The position numbers and the translations under genes are program-made. From CAZRVH01 sp964603635 (GTDB lineage Bacteria > Patescibacteriota > Gracilibacteria > Peribacterales > Peribacteraceae), in contig CAZRVH010000002.1 of assembly GCA_964603635.1 (NCBI GenBank), positions 46,507 to 110,506 of the forward strand: 64,000 bases of DNA, in the 5' to 3' direction. Numbering within the stretch: position 1 is the stretch's first letter; the number at the start of each line of letters is the position of its first letter. Below the pieces are notes generated by a model. It was not told the DNA's origin and ran no database searches. It saw only the letters and a list, made by a program, of their open reading frames with translations. Below, piece by piece: positions 18,022 through 26,797 of the stretch.

Positions 18022-19773
18022 ATGAAAACGGTCCCCAAGTCCCCCTTCGGCTACATCCTGTACCTCACCCGCCTATATCCGGGCTGGGCGATCGCCGCGA
18101 CCGTCGCCGTGATGACCGCCACGACGATCGACGGCATCAACAACTTCCTGCTGAAAAACCTCATCAACGCGCTCACGCAGGATCCAGCCACGGGCACGAC
18201 GGACCCCTGGCCCGTCACCTACCTATATATCGGCGGCTTCGTCGCGTCGTGGGCATGCTGGCGCACCAGCGGCTTCATGGGCATGAAGTGGATCACGGGC
18301 ATCCGCGCGCGCAGCTACGAAACGCTCTTCAGCTACCTCACGTATCACAGCGCGGAATACTTCAGCAATCGCTTCGCGGGCGCGCTGGCGAACAAGATCG
18401 GGAACGCATCGGACAGCGGATCACGCATCATCCAAACGACGTTGTGGCAGATGATCCCGATGGTCATGTCCTTCATCGTGGGCATGGTCGTGCTCTCCAC
18501 GGCCAACACGATGCTGACTGGAATCATGGCGATATGGATCGTCATTTTCCTCGTGATCATGACCCTCCTTGCCAACAAGCGCCGGCCGCTCGCGAGGGCC
18601 GCGGCGGAATCGGGATCGACGATGAAAGGAGTGATGGTCGACAGCGCGTCGAACATGACGGCGGTGCACCAGAGCGGGCACCATGAATTCGAAATCGATC
18701 ACCTGCAGGAGTACATCATCGACAGCCGCGACGCCGGCCGCCGCATCTGGTTCTACTCGGAATGGTCGCTCGTCATCGGAAACGCGCTCATGGCCGTGTA
18801 CATGTTCACCATGATCGGCACCGCGGTGCGCCTGTTGCAGGCGGGGCTCGTGACCGTCGGCGACATCGCGATGATCATCAGCTTGATGATGGGACAGATG
18901 CGCCAACTGCTCTTCATCGGAAACGAAATCAACAAGCTCATGGACGACTACGGCCAGACCGCGGAAGGGCTGAATGAAATCCTCGTGCCGCACGACATCG
19001 TGGACGGGAAAGACGCGAAGGACCTGAAGACGAACGGCGGCACCATCACGTTCGACGACGTGTCATTCGGCTACGGCGATTCCATCGTCTTCGATCACTT
19101 TCAATTAAAGGTTCCGGGCGGACAAAAAGTAGGGCTCGTGGGACACAGCGGCGCGGGCAAGACATCGCTTACCGCCCTGCTCCTTCGTCAGTACGACGTG
19201 AAGGACGGAAGCATCGTCATCGACGGACAGGACATCAGCGAGACAACGCAAGTGAGCATCCGCAGGCAGATCGCCATCGTCCCGCAGGACACGTCGCTCT
19301 TCCACCGCACCATCCGCGAGAACATCCGCTACGGCAACCTGGACGCGACCGACGCGGACGTAGAGAACGCGGCGAAGCAGGCGCAAGCGCACGGCTTTAT
19401 CACGACTCTGCCGAAAGGATACGACACGATGGTCGGCGAACGCGGCATTAAGCTTTCCGGCGGTCAGCGCCAGCGTGTCGCCATCGCGAGAGCGATCCTG
19501 AAGAACGCACCGATCCTTGTGCTGGATGAAGCGACGTCCGCTCTCGACAGCGAGAGTGAGACGGAAATCCAGAAAGCGTTGGCGGAACTCATGAAAGGAA
19601 AGACCGTGCTCGCCATCGCCCATCGCCTCTCCACGCTACGCATGATGGACCGCATCATCGTGCTGGACAAAGGAAAGATCGCGGAGGACGGCACGCACGA
19701 CGAATTGATCGAGAAGAAAGGAATCTACGCCCGGCTCTGGGAAAGCCAGGTGAAGGGATTCATTCAGGAATAA
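18022..19773 (+). CDS. ABC exporter, fused permease and ATPase
   Basis: A 583-aa half-transporter with six membrane helices in residues 1-310, then an ATP-binding domain: Walker A GHSGAGKTS, Q-loop PQDTSLF, signature LSGGQRQRVAIARA, Walker B ILVLDEATSALD and the H-loop AIAHRLST. It belongs to the MsbA/multidrug/peptide exporter class and should work as a homodimer in the membrane. Substrate is unknown. No Shine-Dalgarno and no close -10 box are seen at this ATG. The last 10 bp overlap the 3' end of the convergent Ntn-hydrolase gene. Confidence 0.92.
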   Translation: MKTVPKSPFGYILYLTRLYPGWAIAATVAVMTATTIDGINNFLLKNLINALTQDPATGTTDPWPVTYLYIGGFVASWACWRTSGFMGMKWITGIRARSYETLFSYLTYHSAEYFSNRFAGALANKIGNASDSGSRIIQTTLWQMIPMVMSFIVGMVVLSTANTMLTGIMAIWIVIFLVIMTLLANKRRPLARAAAESGSTMKGVMVDSASNMTAVHQSGHHEFEIDHLQEYIIDSRDAGRRIWFYSEWSLVIGNALMAVYMFTMIGTAVRLLQAGLVTVGDIAMIISLMMGQMRQLLFIGNEINKLMDDYGQTAEGLNEILVPHDIVDGKDAKDLKTNGGTITFDDVSFGYGDSIVFDHFQLKVPGGQKVGLVGHSGAGKTSLTALLLRQYDVKDGSIVIDGQDISETTQVSIRRQIAIVPQDTSLFHRTIRENIRYGNLDATDADVENAAKQAQAHGFITTLPKGYDTMVGERGIKLSGGQRQRVAIARAILKNAPILVLDEATSALDSESETEIQKALAELMKGKTVLAIAHRLSTLRMMDRIIVLDKGKIAEDGTHDELIEKKGIYARLWESQVKGFIQE

Positions 19774-20939
19774 TACTCAATATTCCAATTAACACTCTTT
19801 AATTCACTAAATGATTCAAAGTTTACCCCTCTTTTTAATAAAAGTTTATTACCCCCTTCATCAGAGTTTCTTTCGAATCGAATTTGACCGCCATCAAATT
19901 TAAAAGTTGAATTTTTTAATCTATTTGCAAAATAAAAATTATTATCAATATTGATTGGAAATTTATTGTTGGATATTTCACAAAACGAAACCACTAAATT
20001 ATTCTTTGGAAGATTTTCAAAAGGAAATGTTTCATCTAAAACAGTAGCGCTGTACCAACTTCCATCAACTGGAAGTTGCCAATTGTAATTTTCTGATTTA
20101 AAAACATTCACTTCTTTTTTGGTAAAGTCAGGATATAAAACAACTAGCTGTATTGGATCCTTTCCAACCGCCTTATCATTTTCGGAGGTTAAGATAATAA
20201 GCTCCTTTGCTAAATTAATTAATTCGTCTTCTGATAAATTATTACGTTCTCCTTTTATCAATTTTTCATAATATAATTTTATATAATCATAATTTTTAAT
20301 ATCAGGAACGAAGCCAGCTGAAGTCAGCCCCATTAATATTCTATTTGCAATTTCAGTTTTTCCATTTAAAGCATAAATAAAGCCATTACTTTCTTTCATG
20401 TAACTAAATGACTTACGAAAACTTATGCTTAATAAATTATTTTCGTTCACTATAGACACCGGTTTTAAAATTTCTCTTTCAATTTTTATTGAACCATCTT
20501 TTTTATAACCAGCCAGTAATGCGCTAATAACTTTTGTTGAATCTGCTTGAGCCCCACTTATTGCACAAATAAAATTAAAATATGTTTGCATTGTTCCTTG
20601 AACGACTCTCCATGCACTACTATTTAAACTTGGCCAAAAGAGAGGATTTTCCTCGCCATCCCATTGCATCTCCTCAAGGTTTATCCAATCAACATTACAA
20701 GTAATTCTTTTATCAATAATTCCTGGAAGATAATTTCTTAACCAAGGATAGTCGTCTGATTTCATCTCTACCAAGCCTGCAATTGTCAAAACTCTTCTAT
20801 TCCCGATTGGAAACAATTTTTTAAATGAATCATCCATACTTCCGTCTGACCAAGTTCTCCGACTATCACTAGCAACAATAATCGCATTTTTCGTACCAAG
20901 TACTACATTTAAGGTGCCGCTACCTTCATTTAGGCTCAT
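19764..20939 (-). CDS. AT-rich Ntn-hydrolase-like protein (proteasome-beta/HslV-like N-terminus)
   Basis: A 391-aa protein. Its first 60 residues (GTLNVVLGTKNAIIVASDSRRTWSD ... KKLFPIGNRRVLTIAGLVE) follow the proteasome-beta/HslV pattern of a strand, the ASD segment and the Lys-Ile-hairpin before AG. The candidate nucleophile would be Thr or Ser near residue 8-9, not at the exact N-terminus, so processing would be needed. The remaining 300 residues match nothing I know. The gene is strongly AT-rich, unlike its surroundings, and starts 9 nt after a broken tRNA-Pro. A frame extending to 21053 would run through that tRNA and is rejected. Confidence 0.6.
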   Translation of the reverse strand: MSLNEGSGTLNVVLGTKNAIIVASDSRRTWSDGSMDDSFKKLFPIGNRRVLTIAGLVEMKSDDYPWLRNYLPGIIDKRITCNVDWINLEEMQWDGEENPLFWPSLNSSAWRVVQGTMQTYFNFICAISGAQADSTKVISALLAGYKKDGSIKIEREILKPVSIVNENNLLSISFRKSFSYMKESNGFIYALNGKTEIANRILMGLTSAGFVPDIKNYDYIKLYYEKLIKGERNNLSEDELINLAKELIILTSENDKAVGKDPIQLVVLYPDFTKKEVNVFKSENYNWQLPVDGSWYSATVLDETFPFENLPKNNLVVSFCEISNNKFPINIDNNFYFANRLKNSTFKFDGGQIRFERNSDEGGNKLLLKRGVNFESFSELKSVNWNIEYYS

Positions 20940-20948
20940 AAAATTTAT

Positions 20949-21068
20949 TGGTCGGGGCGGAAGGACTTGAACTCTCGGCCTTCTGGTCCCAAATGAGACG
21001 AGAACCAGACGCAGTTTTTCATTACTCGGATCCGTGAACGGATCCTCGGCCAACTGAGCTACGCTCGG
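20949..21068 (-). pseudogene. Broken tRNA-Pro(UGG) copy with two insertions
   Basis: Aligned with the intact tRNA-Pro 12 bp upstream, this copy keeps the D-stem segment TAGCTCAGTTGG, the anticodon-stem GCGTCTGG, TTTGGGACCAGAAGGCC, a T-arm and CCA. It has about 36 extra bases after the D-loop and 11 extra bases in the anticodon loop. Its acceptor arms (CCGAGCG and CGCCCCG) pair poorly. It is 120 bp against 77 bp and cannot fold as a normal tRNA. Confidence 0.8.
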
Positions 21069-21079
21069 AAACCAAAAAG

Positions 21080-21156
21080 TGGTCGGGATGGCGGGACTCG
21101 AACTCGCGGCCTTCTGGTCCCAAACCAGACGCTCTAGCCAACTGAGCTACATCCCG
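21080..21156 (-). tRNA. tRNA-Pro (anticodon UGG)
   Basis: Acceptor stem CGGGATG / CATCCCG, standard D and T arms (AGTTCGAGTCCC), anticodon loop TTTGGGA between CTGGT and ACCAG, and an encoded CCA. A TATACT (21166-21171) lies 9 nt before the mature 5' end, so the 5' leader should be only about 2 nt. Confidence 0.95.
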
Positions 21157-21220
21157 AGCATTTCCAGTATAACGGAAAAGAAAGCATCTTCCTATCCCCT
21201 GTTCTACCGTTGATCAGAAC

Positions 21221-21376
21221 TCAATTCGCCAACACCAATGCTTCATATCTCCTCCTCATTTGAGCCATGTCATTCTGGATTTCGCGAATCTCAAAACCAT
21301 CCGCGCGTTCGATGTTTTCCTCTACGGCAAGGGCTCCGTTCTCATATGCCCTGTAGGGTTCGCGGGGAAGTCGCAT
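21221..21376 (-). CDS. Small hypothetical protein (51 aa) with a strong promoter
   Basis: A short frame beginning MRLPREPYRAYENG and ending RRRYEALVLAN, rich in Glu and Arg, probably one helix. I recognise no family. Support comes from its promoter: GTGACA, a 17-bp spacer, TATACT at 21384-21389 and then 7 nt to the ATG at 21376, the same leaderless layout as many neighbours. A GTG start at 21412 would lie upstream of that -10 box and is less likely. Confidence 0.45.
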   Translation of the reverse strand: MRLPREPYRAYENGALAVEENIERADGFEIREIQNDMAQMRRRYEALVLAN

Positions 21377-21471
21377 GTCTCCCAGTATAGCTGAGACCGG
21401 ATTTTTTGTCACCGCATTTTTTGTTCACGGGCCGCTGGTCAGCGTGACAGAAATGGATCATCATTGTGGAC

Positions 21472-23604
21472 ATGAAATGGATCGTGCTTCCGGCGTCGAA
21501 GAACCCCGGCATCAGCAACGGCCTGACCTATGACGGGAAAGACATGGACCTGAAAGAAGGCATGCTGGTGAATATCAACCTGCGTAAAAAGGACACGGAA
21601 GGTTTGCTGCTTGGAGTCGATGAAAGCACCGAGGCGACGATATTCGAGGTAAAGTCCATCGACAAAAAGATGCACGACGTGCCGGTGCTCTCGGAAGCAC
21701 AGGTAAAGACACTGCGGTGGATGGCCGATTATTACCATTGTTCCGTACGCGGCGCGCTCACCCCGTTCCTCCCCGGCTCACCCTGGCGCACGCTGCTGCC
21801 GCAACCGGAGAAAGGATTTACGAGAACCGAGAAGGCAATGGACGAGAAGCTCGGCAAACGGCAGGAAGCGATCCTGGATGAACTGGCGGGAAAGGAATGG
21901 GTGACGCTGGAAGCGTTGCGCAAAAGTGGCGCATGGAGCAGCGCGGCCGCGAAGAGCCTTATTGAAAAAGGATATATCGTGGCGGAAGAGAAAATGGATG
22001 CAGTCATCAACCGTACGTCCTATGCGATCGAGAAAGATCCGCACATCCTCACGGAAGAACAGAAAGCCGCGTACGACGCGATGAAAGCGGAAAAGAAACC
22101 GTCGCTGCTCTTCGGTATCACGGGAAGCGGAAAGACGGAGGTATACGCGGAGATGATCGCCGACATGGCACGCGTCGGGAAGCAATCGATCCTCCTGGTT
22201 CCGGAAATCCTTTTGACCGAGCATACGATCCACCGCTTCGAGGAGATGTTCCACCGCGAGCACATCGCCGTGCTACACAGCCGCCTCACGCCCGCGGCAC
22301 GCAGGGAGGAATGGAAGCGCATCCATAGCGGCGAAGCGGCGCTGGTCATCGGTTCGCGTTCCGCGCTGTTCGCGCCCTGCAGGAATCTGGGACTCATAAT
22401 CATCGACGAGGAACACGAATGGACCTACAAGAACGAACAGACGCCGCGCTACCACGCGCGCGATACCGCAGAGAAGCTCTGCGAGTTCGCGGGTGCAAAG
22501 TTGGTACTCGGTTCCGCCACACCGTCGCTGGAAAGCTGGGCGCGCACGAAGAACGGGCAGTATCACCTGGCCCGCATCTCCAGGCGTTACAAAGACCAGG
22601 CGCTGCCGACCGTCCGCGTGATCGACTTAGCGGGCGTGAAATTCGGCGACCTGTATCCGTTCTCCCCTCCTCTTCTAGAAGCCATCCAGCAACGCTTGGA
22701 CAAAGGCGAGCAGACCGTGCTCTTCCTGAACCGCCGCGGCATAGCGACGGCAGTGCTGTGCCTCAACTGCAGGCGCCGGCTGGTCTCTCCGGAATCCCAG
22801 CTGCCCTACACCGTGCACCGCGACGGGCGCGGCAATCCGTACCTCATGGATCATTTCTCCGGCGTGACCGCGAACATTCCCGCACGTTGCCCGCACTGCC
22901 AGTCCGTGGATCTCATGCCCGTGGGTGCGGGGACGCAGAGACTCGAAGAACTCATCGGCATGCGATTCCCAAAAGCGCGTTTACTTCGCGCGGATAGCGA
23001 CACGCTGAAACACCCGGAGCAGATGCGTGACCTTCTGAAGAAAATGCGCGACCGCGAAGCGGATATCCTTCTGGGCACGCAAAGCGTGGTGAAAGGTCTC
23101 GATCTACCGGAGGTGACGCTCGCGGCCGTGCTACTCGCGGACGTCGGCCTCTCACTCCCCCACTTCCGCGCGGGCGAACGTGTCTTCCAACTCCTCACGC
23201 AGCTCACGGGACGCAGCGGACGCGCGAAGCCCGGCGACGTGATCATCCAGACATTCCGTCCCGCGACCATGGAAGTGGTGGCCGCATCGGAACACCGCAC
23301 CGAGGATTACATGGAAACGGAATTGAAACTGCGCACGACGCTCAACTATCCGCCTGCGTCCGACATGATCCGATTCCTCATCAGTGGCGCAATACCGAAT
23401 GTGCGCGCCAAGAAACTGCAGCAGGACTTGCAGGATCTGATCAAAGCCGAATCATTATTCGCCAGCGTGATGAGCGCCCCCACGCTCTTCGGCTCAGGAA
23501 AAGTATGGCACGTGCTGTTGCGCGGCCACCACATCCGAAAACTCCTGCCAAAGCTGGACCTCACCGATGTCATCGTCGACGTGGATCCCATCGACTGCAT
23601 TTAA
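21472..23604 (+). CDS. priA: Primosomal helicase PriA
   Basis: The 710-aa SF2 helicase restarts replication at stalled forks. It has the N-terminal 3'-DNA-binding domain, Walker A FGITGSGKTEVY, the IIDEEHEWTYK box, LGSATPSLESW, FLNRRGIATAV and the motif VI region QLTGRSGRAKPGDV. The zinc region is reduced: CLNC and CPHC are present, but the two inner pairs found in E. coli PriA are replaced by SPES and DHFS, so only one zinc site should form. The ATG at 21472 is preferred; a GTG two codons upstream is possible. Confidence 0.93.
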   Translation: MKWIVLPASKNPGISNGLTYDGKDMDLKEGMLVNINLRKKDTEGLLLGVDESTEATIFEVKSIDKKMHDVPVLSEAQVKTLRWMADYYHCSVRGALTPFLPGSPWRTLLPQPEKGFTRTEKAMDEKLGKRQEAILDELAGKEWVTLEALRKSGAWSSAAAKSLIEKGYIVAEEKMDAVINRTSYAIEKDPHILTEEQKAAYDAMKAEKKPSLLFGITGSGKTEVYAEMIADMARVGKQSILLVPEILLTEHTIHRFEEMFHREHIAVLHSRLTPAARREEWKRIHSGEAALVIGSRSALFAPCRNLGLIIIDEEHEWTYKNEQTPRYHARDTAEKLCEFAGAKLVLGSATPSLESWARTKNGQYHLARISRRYKDQALPTVRVIDLAGVKFGDLYPFSPPLLEAIQQRLDKGEQTVLFLNRRGIATAVLCLNCRRRLVSPESQLPYTVHRDGRGNPYLMDHFSGVTANIPARCPHCQSVDLMPVGAGTQRLEELIGMRFPKARLLRADSDTLKHPEQMRDLLKKMRDREADILLGTQSVVKGLDLPEVTLAAVLLADVGLSLPHFRAGERVFQLLTQLTGRSGRAKPGDVIIQTFRPATMEVVAASEHRTEDYMETELKLRTTLNYPPASDMIRFLISGAIPNVRAKKLQQDLQDLIKAESLFASVMSAPTLFGSGKVWHVLLRGHHIRKLLPKLDLTDVIVDVDPIDCI

Positions 23605-23678
23605 CACAGAAAAAGAAGCTATCAATATACATTAAGGCGAGTATGGCTATACTGAAGGGTAATTTCCTTCCCCTCCTT

Positions 23679-24887
23679 ATGAAACGCTCCATCGTATCCT
23701 TGGCCATTGCCGGCCTGACCCTGTCGACGGCATCCGTCTGTTTCGCGCACATCCCATCCGCGTCCGCGGAAGAGGAAAACCGCATGATCAGGCCGCCGGT
23801 ACGGATTTCCATCGGAAACGAGACATATACGGCGGGCGAACAAGTGATGGTTGCCGAAGACGTAAATGGAAATATCAACGTCGCGGGTGGAAAAGTATTC
23901 GTGAGCTCCACGGTCGCGGGCGACCTCCAGGTTGCGGGAGGCGAAGTGTCCGTATCCGGAAGCATCCGCGATAACGTGAAAATAGTGAGTGGAAACGCCA
24001 GCATCAGCGGGCGCGTGAACGGAACCGTGACGGTCGCGGCGGGAGAATTGCACGTCGAAAAAACGGCGGTGATCGGCGGCGGCCTCCTCGTCACGGGCGG
24101 AACGGTAGTCATCGACGGAACTATCAACGGAATGTTGAAGGCCTACGGAAGCGATATCACGGTGAATGGAACGGTGAACGGCATCACGGAAATCCATGGA
24201 AATGATGTCGCCGTGAACGGACTCATCGCATCCAACGCGACGGTGACCGGAACGTCATTCGCAATCGGCGAAACGGCCCGCTTCAACGGTAATTTGGATT
24301 ATTGGTCCGTGCAAGGACGGCGCGATGTAAGCGCAAACGTGAAGGGAACGGCCACGTACCGCGAAGACCTGAAATACGAGCAGCATGACGGCGTGAAGGA
24401 AGGGGCTGCGGGGCTTCTGGCAGGCATTACCCTTTTCTCCGTCTTTTCCGCCGCCTTCGTCATCGGACTCTTCCTCTTCTTCACCCGCGAGATTTTCAAG
24501 AACGCGGCGAAGACACTGCAGAAGCAGCCCTGGATGTCGCTGCTCATCGGCTTCCTCTACGTCATCCTGACGCCCATCCTGTTCCTCGTCTTGCTTCTCA
24601 CGTTCATCGGCATTCCCTTGGCGATCGCGGTATTGGCGCTATACCTGGCCTCGCTCTACTTCTCCACCATCCTGTCTTCCATGGTGTTCGCCCGCTGGAT
24701 CGAGCTGAAGAATAAGAAGAAGTGGAACGCCGTGACGATCTTCTTCCTGACACTCGGCGTCTTCCTGGTCTTGAAACTCCTGTGGGTCATCCCGTTCCTG
24801 GGATGGCTGGCACGTTGCGTACTCATCCTGATGGGCCTGGGCTCCCTGATGACGGTGAAGCACCAGATTTTCATGAAGAACCGCTGA
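23679..24887 (+). CDS. Bactofilin-like polymer-forming protein with C-terminal membrane domain
   Basis: A 402-aa protein with a signal peptide (LAIAGLTLSTASVCFAHIPSASA), a right-handed beta-helix of repeated short strands (VNGNINVAGGKVFVSSTVAGDLQV and similar; about 55-225), then four hydrophobic helices in residues 255-395. The repeats resemble bactofilin/polymer-forming domains (DUF583-like). Here the beta-helix would lie outside the cell and the tail in the membrane. The role is probably envelope structure (inference). A TATACT at 23648-23653 lies inside a longer frame, so the ATG at 23679 is preferred. Confidence 0.75.
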   Translation: MKRSIVSLAIAGLTLSTASVCFAHIPSASAEEENRMIRPPVRISIGNETYTAGEQVMVAEDVNGNINVAGGKVFVSSTVAGDLQVAGGEVSVSGSIRDNVKIVSGNASISGRVNGTVTVAAGELHVEKTAVIGGGLLVTGGTVVIDGTINGMLKAYGSDITVNGTVNGITEIHGNDVAVNGLIASNATVTGTSFAIGETARFNGNLDYWSVQGRRDVSANVKGTATYREDLKYEQHDGVKEGAAGLLAGITLFSVFSAAFVIGLFLFFTREIFKNAAKTLQKQPWMSLLIGFLYVILTPILFLVLLLTFIGIPLAIAVLALYLASLYFSTILSSMVFARWIELKNKKKWNAVTIFFLTLGVFLVLKLLWVIPFLGWLARCVLILMGLGSLMTVKHQIFMKNR

Positions 24888-24899
24888 TATGTACCCTTC

Positions 24900-24937
24900 C
24901 CGTAGCGGAGATTCATGAATCTCCGCTACGGTTTTCG
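24900..24937. terminator. 32-bp perfect palindrome, bidirectional terminator
   Basis: An uninterrupted palindrome from 24900 to 24931 (CCGTAGCGGAG at the left, CTCCGCTACGG at the right) followed by TTTTC on the plus side. It separates the convergent bactofilin-like and methyltransferase genes. The terminator at 56326 shares the CCGTAGCG arm. Confidence 0.85.
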
Positions 24938-24938
24938 T

Positions 24939-25400
24939 TTACGAAAACCGTAGGTGATGCAAGGCAACGCCTGCCGCGACCGCCACATTGAGAGACTCCT
25001 TGTGACCAAGCATCCCGATGGCAACGACATCGTCGCAGAGCGACAAGATATCCTCGGGCACGCCCGTCAGTTCGTGCCCGACGATGAGGCATGTTTTCTG
25101 CGCAGGCTTGAAAGACGGAAGTTGTTTCGAATCCGGCGTGAGTTCCAACGCGACAAGGGACCATCCTTGATCCTTCAACGTTTTCAAAACGGGGACCGGG
25201 TCGGCATGGTTCTCCCACGCGACATGCTCTTCCGCGCCGATCGCCGTCTTGCTGATCTCCTTGCGGGGAGGAAACGCCGTGTATCCCGTAAGGTAGATCT
25301 TCTCGACTGCGAACGCATCGCACGTGCGAAAAAAGGAACCGACGTTCCACATGGAGCGGATGTTATGCGCGAAGAGGATAATACGATCAGATGAAGACAT
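24939..25400 (-). CDS. SpoU/TrmH-family RNA 2'-O-methyltransferase
   Basis: A 153-aa SPOUT enzyme consisting of the catalytic domain only. Visible motifs are LFAHNIRSMWNVGSFFRT (motif 1, with the catalytic Arg), LIVGHELTGVPEDIL (motif 2) and MLGHKESLNVAVAAGVAL (motif 3, knot and SAM binding). The size matches the tRNA-wobble methylase TrmL and other short SpoU proteins. Which RNA it modifies cannot be said. The start has no Shine-Dalgarno. Confidence 0.88.
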   Translation of the reverse strand: MSSSDRIILFAHNIRSMWNVGSFFRTCDAFAVEKIYLTGYTAFPPRKEISKTAIGAEEHVAWENHADPVPVLKTLKDQGWSLVALELTPDSKQLPSFKPAQKTCLIVGHELTGVPEDILSLCDDVVAIGMLGHKESLNVAVAAGVALHHLRFS

Positions 25401-25417
25401 ACATACTCAGAAAACGC

Positions 25418-25484
25418 GTGTCATGGTGAGCGTAGACGAACCATACACGCGGTGTCAGCCCTTCGTCTACGCTCAGGGTGACAC
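25418..25484. repeat. Palindromic intergenic repeat
   Basis: Inverted arms GTGTCA-TGGT-GAGCGTAGACGAA and TTCGTCTACGCTC-AGGG-TGACAC. This is the same family as the elements in miaA (54468-54598), tkt and tal: a call of GTGTCATGGTGAGC, a variable centre and CTCAGGGTGACAC. It sits between the methyltransferase and frr, where it could also act as a transcriptional hairpin. Confidence 0.75.
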
Positions 25485-25493
25485 CTTTCTTTT

Positions 25494-26036
25494 TCAGATC
25501 TTCATCACCTCTTCCTCCTTTTGCTTCCTAAGGTCGTCGATCTTCGCGTTGGCGGCATCCACTTCCTTCTGCAATTGGCTCTCCAGCGACTTGCGCAACG
25601 TCTCGTTCGGATCCTGCTTGATGGCATCGAGCGCCTTCTGGCGAGCCTGGCGGACGGAAATGCGGCTTTCTTCGGCAACGGTGTGCACGATCTTCTTCAA
25701 TTGTTCGCGGCGCTCCGTCGTCATGGGCGGAAGAACGAGGCGGATGAGCGTGCCGTCGTTCACCGGATTGATGCCGATGTCCGCGATCTGGATGGCCTTC
25801 TCGATCGATTGCAGGACGGATTTGTCCCACGGTTGGATGGTGATGGTTTTGGCATCCTGGACGCTGATGCTCGCCATGGCTTTCAGTGGCATGCGCTGGC
25901 CGTAGGATTCCGCCTCGATATGCTCCACGAGCGAGGCGTTCGCACGCCCGGTCTGGAGCTTGCTGAATTCCCCCTGCAAATGCTGGAGAATGCGGGAGAA
26001 ATCCGCGGTGAAGGAAGAGATGCGTGCGTCAGACAT
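25494..26036 (-). CDS. frr: Ribosome recycling factor
   Basis: The 180-aa protein splits post-termination ribosomes together with EF-G. It has the expected helical domain I and the conserved stretch LQTGRANASLVEHIEAESYG, the small domain II (SISVQDAKTITIQPWDKS) and NPVNDGTLIRLVLPPMTTERR. The start at 26036 fits the family N-terminus and lies 8 nt behind TATGCT; a frame beginning three codons earlier is rejected. It follows pyrH by 53 bp, as in many bacteria. Confidence 0.95.
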   Translation of the reverse strand: MSDARISSFTADFSRILQHLQGEFSKLQTGRANASLVEHIEAESYGQRMPLKAMASISVQDAKTITIQPWDKSVLQSIEKAIQIADIGINPVNDGTLIRLVLPPMTTERREQLKKIVHTVAEESRISVRQARQKALDAIKQDPNETLRKSLESQLQKEVDAANAKIDDLRKQKEEEVMKI

Positions 26037-26089
26037 AGGAAACAAGCATAAGGGGTACGAAGCCGAATTTCAATTGCTTTGCCTCGCTT

Positions 26090-26797
26090 TTACGCATGCA
26101 CCAGCGTGCCGATATCTTGACCCTCCACGGCCTTGCCCAGGTTGTCGTCGGACATATCAAAGACGCGGATAGGCAGCTTTTGATCCCTGCACAGCGCGAA
26201 TGCGGCCTGGTCCATCACGTTCAGGTTCTTTTCCATTGCCTCCTGGTACGTGAGGGTCCTGTACAAGACGGCATCGGGATTCGTCCGGGGATCCTTGTCG
26301 TACACGCCATCGACGTTCGTCGCCTTGAACAACACTTCGCAATTCAGTTCCAACGCGCGTAACGCAGCCGCGGAATCGGTGGTGAAATAGGGATTGCCCG
26401 TTCCGCCGGCGCAAATGACGATACGGCCCTTCTCCAGGTGTCGAATCGCACGCCTGTGGATGAAAGGTTCGGCGAGTTGGGGGACGTTGATGGAGGAAAG
26501 AATGCGCGTGAATACGCCTGCGGATTCCAACGCGGCTTGCAGCGCCACGCTATTCATGATCGTCGCAAGCATGCCCATGGCATCGCTGGCGTTACGCTCG
26601 ATGCCGCTGCCGATCGTATCGCGGTAGCGCCAGATGTTTCCGCCCCCCACCACGACGACTATTTGCGTATCCGCCTTGGCGACGGCGGCTATCTTCGCGG
26701 CGATTCCGTGCAGGATCTCATGGTTAATTCCCTGTCCTTTTTCCTTCGAGAAGGATTCACCGGACAGCTTGAGCATCACGCGCTTGTACTTCGTCAT
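26090..26797 (-). CDS. pyrH: UMP kinase
   Basis: The 235-aa amino-acid-kinase-fold enzyme makes UDP from UMP. Motifs are KRVMLKLSGESF, IVVVVGGGNIWR, SDAMGMLATIMNSVAL, the GTGNPYFTTDSAAALRA nucleotide segment and KATNVDGVYDKDPR. Length is typical. The ATG overlaps the TGA of the upstream DUF4870-like gene by 4 bp, and frr follows, so the three form one operon. Confidence 0.95.
   Translation of the reverse strand: MTKYKRVMLKLSGESFSKEKGQGINHEILHGIAAKIAAVAKADTQIVVVVGGGNIWRYRDTIGSGIERNASDAMGMLATIMNSVALQAALESAGVFTRILSSINVPQLAEPFIHRRAIRHLEKGRIVICAGGTGNPYFTTDSAAALRALELNCEVLFKATNVDGVYDKDPRTNPDAVLYRTLTYQEAMEKNLNVMDQAAFALCRDQKLPIRVFDMSDDNLGKAVEGQDIGTLVHA

Noticed and set aside
19764..21053. A 429-aa version of the Ntn-hydrolase gene
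   Set aside because: The extra N-terminal residues are translated from the broken tRNA-Pro and match no protein family.
20949..21068. A tRNA with introns
   Set aside because: The acceptor arms do not pair and the extra bases split the D-loop region as well as the anticodon loop; a decayed copy of tRNA-Pro explains it better.
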